The position numbers were made by a program, and so were the translations under genes. The notes under the pieces are model-generated. The model saw only the letters and a list, made by a program, of their open reading frames with translations, was not told the origin of the DNA and made no database searches. Positions 1-5,221 of a stretch of DNA of 5,900 nt are shown here, in pieces; the stretch's first letter is position 1, and every line of letters starts with the position of its first letter. Origin of the DNA: JACDBD01 sp050743385 (GTDB lineage Bacteria; Actinomycetota; Acidimicrobiia; IMCC26256; JACDBD01). The stretch spans positions 1-5,900 of the forward strand of contig JBOGFJ010000198.1 in NCBI GenBank assembly GCA_050743385.1, written 5' to 3'.

Positions 1-72
1 ACCCCGCCCGCACCGCTCCAGCCGGGGGTACGCCTCTTCGACTTCGTCGGCTACGACCCGGTCGGGCTCTGA
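1..72 (+). CDS. C-terminal end of an unidentified gene (5' end outside window)
   Basis: Frame 1 is open from the window edge to a TGA at 70-72 and encodes 23 residues ending in LFDFVGYDPVGL. This reads like folded protein, whereas the other plus-strand frames here are Arg/Ser/Pro-rich in the manner of GC-rich shadow frames. The TGA overlaps an ATG at 72-74 (TGATG) that begins with MRLDHL, a typical opening of a VOC-fold protein. That suggests this fragment and the VOC remnant were once a coupled pair. I do not recognise the family from so few residues and assign no function. The reading frame itself is an inference from composition and from the stop/start overlap. Confidence 0.4.
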   Translation, partial: TPPAPLQPGVRLFDFVGYDPVGL

Positions 73-232
73 TGCGGCTCGACCACCTCCGCGGCGGCGG
101 CTGCAGGAGCTCGGCATCGACGAGACGGAATGGGCCGACGAGGCGGACTCCGTGTCGACGAAGGTGCGCGATCCGGACGGGTACGTCGTCGAGATCAGCT
201 GGGAACCCGACGACCGGCCTGTCTCGTCCTGA
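72..232 (+). pseudogene. VOC (glyoxalase/dioxygenase-fold) gene remnant with internal deletion and frame change
   Basis: An ATG at 72-74 starts MRLDHL, the usual first beta strand of vicinal-oxygen-chelate proteins, but this frame (3) then turns to Arg/Ser-rich nonsense. The C-terminal part of a VOC domain appears in frame 2 from about base 104 to the TGA at 230-232. It contains LQELGIDETEWADEADSV, then KVRDPDGYVVEISWE, where the DPDGxxxEI motif carries the last metal-ligand Glu in active family members. VOC single-domain proteins are usually about 115-130 residues. Here only about 6 N-terminal and about 45 C-terminal residues can be seen, so roughly 65 residues are absent between about bases 89 and 104, and the two parts are out of frame. 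Either the gene is dead through deletion, or the read or assembly dropped a segment. No ligand or function can be assigned. The frame-3 continuation past base 100 is not a real protein. Confidence 0.55.
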
Positions 233-235
233 AGG

Positions 236-254
236 CGTCGACGGAATCTCGACG
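236..254. terminator. Small inverted repeat between convergent genes; weak terminator candidate
   Basis: CGTCGA at 236-241 and TCGACG at 249-254 are perfect inverted copies separated by a 7-base loop. They lie in the 24-base gap between the stop of the VOC remnant (232) and the stop of the DUF2017 gene (257). The position suits a bidirectional terminator. However, the stem is only 6 bp and neither strand has a U-tract after it, so this may be chance in GC-rich sequence. Confidence 0.2.
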
Positions 255-256
255 GG

Positions 257-757
257 TCAGCCGAGCAGGGTCTCGACCAGGTCGCCCTGCACCCAGGTGA
301 GCCAGCCGTACACGGCATGGGCGGCGGCATCGGGATGGTCGGAGGACAGCTCCATCTGGTCGAGGTCTTCGGTGACGCCGAGGCGGGTGCCGAGCGCGAG
401 GCGGGCGTCGTTGATCGCGCCCAGCCAGGCCTGGGCCTCGTCGGCGTCGATCTCGATCTCCAGCCGGCCCTTGCGCGTCGTCGCGCGCTCGAGCGTCTCG
501 GTGAGCCGCTCGAGCGCCCGCAGGCGCTCGCGGATCAGTTCGGGATGCACGAGCTCCTGCCACTCCTCCTCGGCGTGGTCTTCCGTCGGATCGAGGTAGG
601 CGCGCGGGAACAGACGCTCGCGGACCGGGTCGTCGGGGTCGCGGCCCGCCTCGAGCACCGGGCGCAACTCGTCGGGGACGTTCCGCAGGAGCTCGGCCTC
701 GGCCTCCGTCAGGCTCACGAGCAGTCCCTCGCCCCGCCGCCGGAACCGCCGGGTCAC
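257..757 (-). CDS. DUF2017 family protein
   Basis: This 166-residue protein matches what I know of the actinobacterial DUF2017 family. It has RERLFPRAYLDP at about 46-57, an acidic EEEWQELVHPEL stretch at about 63-74, a long charged helix region at about 75-100, and the conserved WLGAINDARLALGTRLGV block at 111-128. It has no signal peptide or membrane segment, so it is probably cytosolic and mostly helical. The molecular function is not known to me. The GTG start at 757-755 overlaps the clpS stop (GTGA). It is the only start that avoids a long read-through into clpS, and the residues before it are a shadow of clpS. The constant pairing with clpS in actinobacteria suggests a role linked to ClpS or regulated proteolysis, but that is inference from gene neighbourhood only. 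It is the last gene of the minus-strand train. Confidence 0.85.
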   Translation of the reverse strand: MTRRFRRRGEGLLVSLTEAEAELLRNVPDELRPVLEAGRDPDDPVRERLFPRAYLDPTEDHAEEEWQELVHPELIRERLRALERLTETLERATTRKGRLEIEIDADEAQAWLGAINDARLALGTRLGVTEDLDQMELSSDHPDAAAHAVYGWLTWVQGDLVETLLG

Positions 758-1104
758 GACGGGTGTTCCATGGTCGCCCACAGGCCATGGGCATGGAGGC
801 GAGCGACGTCGGCCTCGGCCTTCTCGCGCGTGCCGTCCGACACGACCGCCTTCCCCTCCTGGTGCACCTGCATCATCAGCCGGGTGGCCTTCTTGCGCGA
901 GTACCCGAACAGCTTCTGGAACACGTAGACGACGTACGACATCAGGTTGACGGGGTCGTTCCACACGATCACGAGCCAGGGCCGGTCGGTGCCGACCGCC
1001 TCCTCCTCCTCGGGCTCACCGACCGTCTCGAGCGGCTCGACCTCCGTGGGTTCGACCTCGACCGGCGCGGTCGAGGCACGTCCCGGGCCGCGGCGCCGGC
1101 TCAT
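754..1104 (-). CDS. clpS: ClpS, N-degron adaptor of the Clp protease
   Basis: ClpS binds proteins with destabilising N-terminal residues and hands them to a ClpA/ClpC-type unfoldase of the ClpP protease. The protein is 116 residues. The ClpS core runs from about 43 to 113: WLVIVWNDPVNLMSYVVYVF, then KLFGYSRKKATRLMMQVHQEGKAVV, ending HGLWATME. N49 and D50, and H81 in the MQVHQEG helix, align with the Asn, Asp and His that hold the N-degron alpha-amino group in E. coli ClpS (N34, D35, H66). M55 sits near the gatekeeper position. Residues about 9-38 form an acidic, Pro-rich tail (VEVEPTEVEPLE, then EPEEEE), probably disordered. The ATG at 1104-1102 overlaps the nusB stop (ATGA), which fixes the start. 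An upstream in-frame start near 1263 would only read through nusB. No ClpC, ClpA or ClpP gene lies in the window. Confidence 0.95.
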   Translation of the reverse strand: MSRRRGPGRASTAPVEVEPTEVEPLETVGEPEEEEAVGTDRPWLVIVWNDPVNLMSYVVYVFQKLFGYSRKKATRLMMQVHQEGKAVVSDGTREKAEADVARLHAHGLWATMEHPS

Positions 1105-1505
1105 GGTGTCGACTCGGGCGCCCTCAGGTCTTCGGCAATGCGGCCGAGCATGCCGTTGACGAACCGTCCCGAGTCTTTCGTCGAATACTGCTTGGCGAGC
1201 TCCACTGCCTCGCTGATGACCACGCCCGTCGGCAGCTCGGGCTCCCAGCCCAGCTCGTAGCAACCGATGCGCAAGATCGCCCGGTCGACCAGCGGCATGC
1301 GCTCGAGCGCCCAGTGCTCGGAGTACTTGCGCAGCACGGCGTCGACGTCGTCGCGGTGCTCGTCGACCCCCCGCACCAGCGCCACCGCGTACTCCTCCGG
1401 CGGTGAGGGCAGCTCCGCCAGCACGGTGTCGACCGGGAGCCCGCGGACGTCGAGCTCGTAGCAGAGGCTGAGAGCTCGCTCCCGGGCCTCGCGTCGTGTC
1501 GACAT
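1101..1505 (-). CDS. nusB: NusB, transcription antitermination factor
   Basis: NusB pairs with NusE (ribosomal protein S10), binds the boxA RNA of rRNA leaders and helps RNA polymerase resist termination. The protein is 134 residues, normal for the family. Family signatures are in order: RREARERALSLCYELD at 4-19, which carries the Arg-rich RNA-binding helix; HWALERMPLVDRAILRI at 64-80 with CYEL after it; and PTGVVISEAVELAKQYSTK at 92-110 followed by RFVNGMLGRI at 114-123. The ATG at 1505-1503 lies 15 bases after the efp stop, the only true gap in the gene train. I see no good Shine-Dalgarno there, only a weak AGAG. Its stop overlaps the clpS start. The efp-nusB pairing is common in Gram-positive bacteria. 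Confidence 0.97.
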   Translation of the reverse strand: MSTRREARERALSLCYELDVRGLPVDTVLAELPSPPEEYAVALVRGVDEHRDDVDAVLRKYSEHWALERMPLVDRAILRIGCYELGWEPELPTGVVISEAVELAKQYSTKDSGRFVNGMLGRIAEDLRAPESTP

Positions 1506-1520
1506 CGCTCTGGCCGCGCG

Positions 1521-2081
1521 TCAGGCGCGCGCGAGGTACTCCCCGGTGCGGGTGTCGACCTTGATCCGCTCGCCCGGTTCGACGAAGAGCGGCACCTGCA
1601 GGGTCAGTCCGGTCTCCAGTGTGGCGGGCTTGCGCGCGCCCGACACCCGATCGCCCTGGACGCCCGGCTCGGTGTCGGTCACCGACAGCTCGACCGCCGC
1701 GGGGAGCTCGACACCGACGACCTCGTCTTCATACGTGGGCAGGATGGCGGTGTCACCTTCCTTGAGGTACCGCACCGAGTCGCCGAGGTCGTTCGGGACG
1801 ACGTGGACCTGCTCGTAGGTCTCGGTGTCCATGAAGACGTAGTCGCTGCCCTCGCGGTAGAGGTACTGCATCTCGCGCTTGTCGATGACGGCGAGACGCA
1901 CCTTCTCGTCGGCCCGGAAGGTCTTCTCCACGACGGCGCCGCTCCGGAAGTTCTTGAGCTTCGTGCGCACGAACGCCCCACCCTTGCCCGGCTTCACGTG
2001 CTGGAACTCGACCACGGTCACCAGCCCTTCGGGGAGGCGCAGGGCCATGCCGTTCTTGAGGTCGTTGGTGGACACACTCAC
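1521..2081 (-). CDS. efp: Elongation factor P
   Basis: EF-P enters the ribosome next to the P-site tRNA and promotes peptide-bond formation at consecutive prolines. The 186-residue length is standard. Domain I (KOW-like, about 1-64) carries the tip loop HVKPGKGGAF with K33 at the place of E. coli K34. Domains II and III (OB folds, about 66-128 and 129-186) include MQYLYREGSDYVFMDTETYEQ and the family end KVDTRTGEYLARA. No EpmA, EpmB, EarP or YmfI-type modification gene is in the window, so I infer K33 is unmodified, as is usual in actinobacteria. The loop reads PGKGG rather than the PGKGP form I associate with actinobacteria. The GTG at 2081-2079 overlaps the upstream peptidase stop (GTGA). 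An AAGGA lies 12 bases upstream, rather distant for a Shine-Dalgarno. The third codon is also GTG and cannot be excluded as the start. Confidence 0.97.
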   Translation of the reverse strand: MSVSTNDLKNGMALRLPEGLVTVVEFQHVKPGKGGAFVRTKLKNFRSGAVVEKTFRADEKVRLAVIDKREMQYLYREGSDYVFMDTETYEQVHVVPNDLGDSVRYLKEGDTAILPTYEDEVVGVELPAAVELSVTDTEPGVQGDRVSGARKPATLETGLTLQVPLFVEPGERIKVDTRTGEYLARA

Positions 2082-3190
2082 GAGAGCAGGAGTTCCTTCG
2101 GGAAGGCGGTGAGGGCGTCGGCGCCCTCGTCGGTGACGACGACGGTGTCTTCGATGCGCACGCCGCCCACGCCGGGGAGGTAGACGCCGGGTTCCACCGT
2201 CACCACGTCGCCGGCGCCCAACGTATCACGGGCCGTCGCGGCCACCCTCGGCGCCTCGTGGATCTCGAGGCCGACACCATGGCCGGTGCCGTGCACGAAC
2301 GCGTCGCCCCAACCCGCGGCTTCGATCACCTCCCGACACGCGCGGTCGACCGCGGCGCAGTCGACCCCCGAGCGCACGACGTCGCGGCCGGCCTGCTGGC
2401 TGGCCAGCACCACCTCGTAGACGCGCCGGGCGTCCGGACCGGGGTCGCCCACGCTCATCGTTCGGGTCATGTCGGAGCAGTACCCGTCGACGACGCAGCC
2501 GAAGTCGAGCACCACGAGCTCGCGTGGCCGGAGCGCCCGGTCGGACGGCCGCGCATGGGGCTTGGCGCCGTTGGGGCCCGACGCCACGATCGGATCGAAG
2601 CTCACGCCGCTCGCGCCCCGGCGGCGCATCTCGAGCTCGAGGGCGAGCGCCACGTCGCGCTCGGTAGGGCCGTCGGCGAACATCGAGCTGACCGCTGCCA
2701 GTGCCTCGTCGGCGATCGCGCACGCGGCCCCGATCCGCGCCACCTCGCCCGGCTCCTTCACGCGCCGCAGGCCCTCGACGAGATGCTCGGTGGCGACGAG
2801 CTCGGCGTCGGGGAACCACTCCCCTGCGAACGCCCGCTGCTGCGCCCAGGTGACGCCGTGGGCCTCGAGCGCGAGCCGCGCGATCCCCGCCGCCGCGGTC
2901 GACAGCGCCGTGCGCTGATCGGCCTGGTGGGGCCGGATCTCCACCCGGGCATCGACGCCGGCGGCCGCGAGCTGCTCGGCGGCTTGTTCGCCGTAGCGAC
3001 CGTCGGTCACGAACACGAGCTCGTCGAGCCGGACGAGGAGGTACGCCGCCGAACCGGTGAAGCCGGTGAGGTAGCGGATGTTGGGGAGCCGGGTGACGAG
3101 CAGGGCGTCGACCCCCACGTCGGTGAGGCACTCCCGGAGCCGCGCCGCCCGCGCGGCCGTGTCGACGGTCGGCAACGCCGGCGCGCTCAC
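2078..3190 (-). CDS. pepQ: M24 metallopeptidase, Xaa-Pro dipeptidase/aminopeptidase
   Basis: This is a cytosolic peptidase expected to cleave the bond before proline in dipeptides or short peptides, using two metal ions. The protein has 370 residues. The N-terminal creatinase-like domain (about 12-145) includes RLPNIRYLTGFTGSAAYLLV. The pita-bread catalytic domain (about 150-368) has all five metal ligands: D229 (VVLDFGC), D240 (YCSDMTRT), H304 (GTGHGVGLEIHEAPR), E333 (TVEPGVY) and E347 (VRIEDTV). H212 (KPHARPSD) and H311 match the usual substrate-site histidines. The GTG start at 3190-3188 overlaps the aroQ stop (GTGA), with GAGG seven bases upstream. The longer open frame up to 3652 is aroQ read in the wrong frame. 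Dipeptidase (PepQ) versus aminopeptidase (PepP/YpdF) activity cannot be told from sequence. The pepQ name follows the actinobacterial gene order. Confidence 0.93.
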   Translation of the reverse strand: MSAPALPTVDTAARAARLRECLTDVGVDALLVTRLPNIRYLTGFTGSAAYLLVRLDELVFVTDGRYGEQAAEQLAAAGVDARVEIRPHQADQRTALSTAAAGIARLALEAHGVTWAQQRAFAGEWFPDAELVATEHLVEGLRRVKEPGEVARIGAACAIADEALAAVSSMFADGPTERDVALALELEMRRRGASGVSFDPIVASGPNGAKPHARPSDRALRPRELVVLDFGCVVDGYCSDMTRTMSVGDPGPDARRVYEVVLASQQAGRDVVRSGVDCAAVDRACREVIEAAGWGDAFVHGTGHGVGLEIHEAPRVAATARDTLGAGDVVTVEPGVYLPGVGGVRIEDTVVVTDEGADALTAFPKELLLS

Positions 3191-3630
3191 GACTTCGCCT
3201 CGAGCTGGTGCACGACGGCCTCGAGCGCGAGCCGGTAGCCGTGGCGGCCGAAGCCGGCGACGGTGCCGGTGACGTAGGGAGCGACGACCGAGGTACGCCG
3301 CCACGCCTCCCGCGACGACGGGTTCGAGATGTGCAGCTCGACCGTCACGCCGTCGAAGCTCGCGAGCGCGTCGGCGATCGCGTACGAGTAGTGCGTGAAC
3401 GCTCCGGGGTTGATCACCAGGGCGGCACATCGGCCCCGTGCAGCCTGGATGGCGTCGACGATCGCGCCCTCGTGGTTCGACTGCAGGTGCTCGACCTCGT
3501 GGCCATGCTCCGCCGCCGTCGCCCGGGCGTCGGCGACGAGGTCGTCGAGCGTGTCGCTCCCGTAGACCTCGGGCTCGCGCTCGCCGAGCAGATTCAAGTT
3601 GGGCCCGGAGAGCAGGAGGATCACCGACAT
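3187..3630 (-). CDS. aroQ: 3-dehydroquinate dehydratase, type II
   Basis: AroQ dehydrates 3-dehydroquinate to 3-dehydroshikimate (shikimate step 3) through an enolate; the type II enzyme is usually a dodecamer. The 147 residues span the whole flavodoxin-like fold. Visible family features are the start VILLLSGPNLNLLGEREPEVYG with R18 and catalytic Y23 in the mobile lid; QSNHEG at 50-55; INPGAFTHYSYA with N74 and catalytic H80; ELHISN with H100; and R111/R112 near the phosphate-like carboxylate site. After HISN the loop reads PSSREAWRRTS, where many relatives have I or V and then H or Y before AREEFR, so two usually conserved loop positions differ. The ATG at 3630-3628 overlaps the aroB stop (TGATG) and has GGAAGG nine bases upstream. 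The open frame upstream to 4602 is an aroB shadow. Confidence 0.97.
   Translation of the reverse strand: MSVILLLSGPNLNLLGEREPEVYGSDTLDDLVADARATAAEHGHEVEHLQSNHEGAIVDAIQAARGRCAALVINPGAFTHYSYAIADALASFDGVTVELHISNPSSREAWRRTSVVAPYVTGTVAGFGRHGYRLALEAVVHQLEAKS
3198..3201 (-). promoter_or_regulatory. Ribosome binding site of pepQ
   Basis: Minus-strand GAGG lies within the last codons of aroQ, seven bases upstream of the GTG at 3190. It supports this GTG over the much longer open frame that continues upstream. Confidence 0.5.
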
Positions 3631-4703
3631 CAAACCGAGCCTTCCACGCCAACCGCCCGCAGCGCGTTCTCGAGCGCAGCCGCGGGCGGGTCGGTGACGG
3701 TCTCGATGCCCTTGCCGCCGCGCAGCACGAATGTCAGACCCCCGCGAGCCTTCTTGTCGCGGCGCATCACTTCGACGAGCTCGGCGGCGTCGGCGCCGGC
3801 GGGCACCGACGTCGGAAGGCCGAGCGACTCGACGAGCGCGCGGTGGGCGTCGGCCTGCTCGCGGTCGATCCGCTCGAGCGCCCGGGCGAGCTCGCCCGCG
3901 AACACCAGACCGATCGCGACCGCCTCCCCGTGCGACACCGAGTAATGGCCCACGGCCTCGATCGCGTGGGCGAGCGTATGGCCGTAGTTGAGGGTGGCCC
4001 GTAGGCCGGTGCGCTCCTCGGGATCGGCGGCGACGACCTCGGCCTTGTGGCCCGCGCAGCGCGCCACCACGTCGGTGACCACATCCGGCTCGCGTGCGAG
4101 CAGGTCGGCGGTGCGCCTCCGGAGGAGCCCGGCCAGCACCTCGTCCCCCATCAGCGCGTATTTGGCCACCTCGCCGAAGCCGGCCCGGTAGTCGGGCTCC
4201 GGCAGCGTCGCGAGCGTGGAGACGTCGGCGAGAACCGCTACGGGCTGGTGGAACGCGCCGACGAGATTCTTCCCCTCGGGGAGATTGACGCCGGTCTTGC
4301 CCCCGATCGCCGAATCGACCATCGCCAGCAGCGTCGTCGGCGCCTGCAGCACGTCGATCCCGCGGTGGTAGGTCGCGGCCGCGAACCCGGCGACGTCGCC
4401 CACGACGCCACCGCCGAGGGCCACCACGGCATCGGCCCGGAGCAGCCCCCAGGCGGAAAAACGCCGGCACAGGCTCTCGACCGTGGCGAGCGACTTCGCC
4501 TCCTCGCCGTCGTCGACCAGGAACACCTCGGCTGTGGGCAGCACTCGGTGCAGCAGAGCGGCGTGATGCTCGGCGATGTCGGCCTGGGTGACGATGGCGC
4601 ACCGACGGCGATCCGCGAGCAGTTCGCCGGCCTGGGCGAGCGCACCGACGCTCACGACGACGTCGTAACCGCCCGCCTCGAGATCGACCCGGATGGCCTT
4701 CAC
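3630..4703 (-). CDS. aroB: 3-dehydroquinate synthase
   Basis: AroB turns DAHP into 3-dehydroquinate (shikimate step 2) with NAD+ and a divalent metal, usually zinc. The 357 residues match the family. The N-terminal Rossmann-like part has the NAD glycine-rich segment ALGGGVVGDVAGFAA at 95-109. The substrate region has GGKTGVNLPEGKNLVGAFHQ with K136, K145 and N146. The metal ligands are E178 (GFGEVAKYALM), H242 (LNYGHTLAHAIE) and H258 (SVSHGEAVAIGL). K181, R235, N239 and H246 match, by spacing, the residues described in the Aspergillus AROM domain (K197, R264, N268, H275). DKKARGG at 316-322 is the usual C-terminal lysine loop. No key residue is missing. The GTG at 4703-4701 overlaps the aroK stop (GTGA) and has GGAGG ten bases upstream, the best ribosome binding site in the window. 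Open frame beyond 4703 is aroK read out of frame. Confidence 0.98.
   Translation of the reverse strand: MKAIRVDLEAGGYDVVVSVGALAQAGELLADRRRCAIVTQADIAEHHAALLHRVLPTAEVFLVDDGEEAKSLATVESLCRRFSAWGLLRADAVVALGGGVVGDVAGFAAATYHRGIDVLQAPTTLLAMVDSAIGGKTGVNLPEGKNLVGAFHQPVAVLADVSTLATLPEPDYRAGFGEVAKYALMGDEVLAGLLRRRTADLLAREPDVVTDVVARCAGHKAEVVAADPEERTGLRATLNYGHTLAHAIEAVGHYSVSHGEAVAIGLVFAGELARALERIDREQADAHRALVESLGLPTSVPAGADAAELVEVMRRDKKARGGLTFVLRGGKGIETVTDPPAAALENALRAVGVEGSV
3640..3645 (-). promoter_or_regulatory. Ribosome binding site of aroQ
   Basis: Minus-strand GGAAGG lies in the last codons of aroB, nine bases upstream of the ATG at 3630. It fixes the aroQ start and shows that aroQ can initiate on its own as well as by coupling. 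Confidence 0.6.
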
Positions 4704-5221
4704 GACCGGTAGACCTCCAACACCGCGTCTGCCACCTCGCTCACGCTGCGGCTCGTGGTGTCGATGTGCACCTCGGCAACCGCGGCGTAGGCGTCGGCGC
4801 GAACGTGCGCAAGGCGCTCCAGCGTCGGAGCCGGGCCACCGGCGAGCAGTGGCCGCTCGGCACGCGCCTGTCCGCGTCCGACCCGGTCGGCCAGGGTCTC
4901 CGGTGTCGCCTGCAGCCAGACGACGAGGCCGGCCGACCGCAAGTGGCGCCGGTTGTCGGCGTGGACGACGGCACCGCCACCACACGCGATGACGGCCGGC
5001 ACTGGGGACGCGCAGGCGTCGGTGACGGCCTCCCGTTCCAATGCCCGGAACCGAGCTTCGCCGTAGTAGGCGAACACGTCGGCGATGGTCATGCCGGCGG
5101 CGGTCTCGACGAGGTCGTCGGTATCGACGAACGGACGATCGAGGCGCGCGGCGCACACCTCCCCGACCGACGTCTTGCCCGCCCCCATGAGCCCGACGAG
5201 GACGAGATGCTCCCCACTCAC
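4700..5221 (-). CDS. aroK: Shikimate kinase
   Basis: AroK phosphorylates shikimate at the 3-hydroxyl using ATP (shikimate step 5). The 173 residues form a complete P-loop NMP-kinase fold. The Walker A motif is GLMGAGKT at 10-17. FVDTDDLVE at 31-39 gives the Mg and shikimate aspartates D33 and D35. GEARFRALE at 54-62 gives R59. ACGGGAVV at 79-86 is the shikimate-contacting glycine segment. AERPLL at 121-126 is the lid with R123. R141 in VRADAYAAVA fits the second C-terminal arginine (R136 in the M. tuberculosis enzyme). All expected residues are present. The GTG at 5221-5219 overlaps the aroC stop (GTGA). Only a weak GAAG lies upstream, so translation probably depends on ribosomes finishing aroC. 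The kinase sits between aroC and aroB, as in mycobacteria. Confidence 0.98.
   Translation of the reverse strand: MSGEHLVLVGLMGAGKTSVGEVCAARLDRPFVDTDDLVETAAGMTIADVFAYYGEARFRALEREAVTDACASPVPAVIACGGGAVVHADNRRHLRSAGLVVWLQATPETLADRVGRGQARAERPLLAGGPAPTLERLAHVRADAYAAVAEVHIDTTSRSVSEVADAVLEVYRS
4714..4718 (-). promoter_or_regulatory. Ribosome binding site of aroB
   Basis: Minus-strand GGAGG, a near-consensus Shine-Dalgarno, lies within the 3' end of aroK, ten bases upstream of the GTG at 4703. It decides the aroB start against the long out-of-frame extension into aroK. Confidence 0.7.

Noticed and set aside
93..105. CGG-rich run as a possible functional repeat
   Set aside because: It is only about four CGG-like units in GC-rich DNA and is better explained as the join point of the VOC deletion than as a repeat element.
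195..794. 199-codon minus-strand open frame overlapping DUF2017 in another frame
   Set aside because: It is Arg/Pro/Gly-rich with no motif, whereas the DUF2017 frame carries the family blocks.
317..928. 203-codon plus-strand open frame opposite DUF2017 and clpS
   Set aside because: It is antisense to two genes that overlap properly by GTGA. Its sequence has no motif and is biased in the manner of a shadow frame.
1105..1263. Longer clpS start at about base 1263
   Set aside because: The added residues are nusB read in another frame. The ATG at 1104 overlaps the nusB stop as at the other junctions.
2258..3238. 326-codon plus-strand open frame opposite pepQ
   Set aside because: It is antisense to a peptidase with all catalytic residues present. 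Its composition is His/Arg/Val/Gly-rich as expected of a complementary frame in GC-rich coding DNA, and no family motif is seen.
3191..3652. N-terminal extension of pepQ up to base 3652
   Set aside because: The extra residues are Arg-rich out-of-frame aroQ. The GTG at 3190 has a ribosome binding site and gives the usual family length.
3631..4602. N-terminal extension of aroQ up to base 4602
   Set aside because: It is an out-of-frame aroB shadow. The ATG at 3630 gives the exact type II enzyme start.
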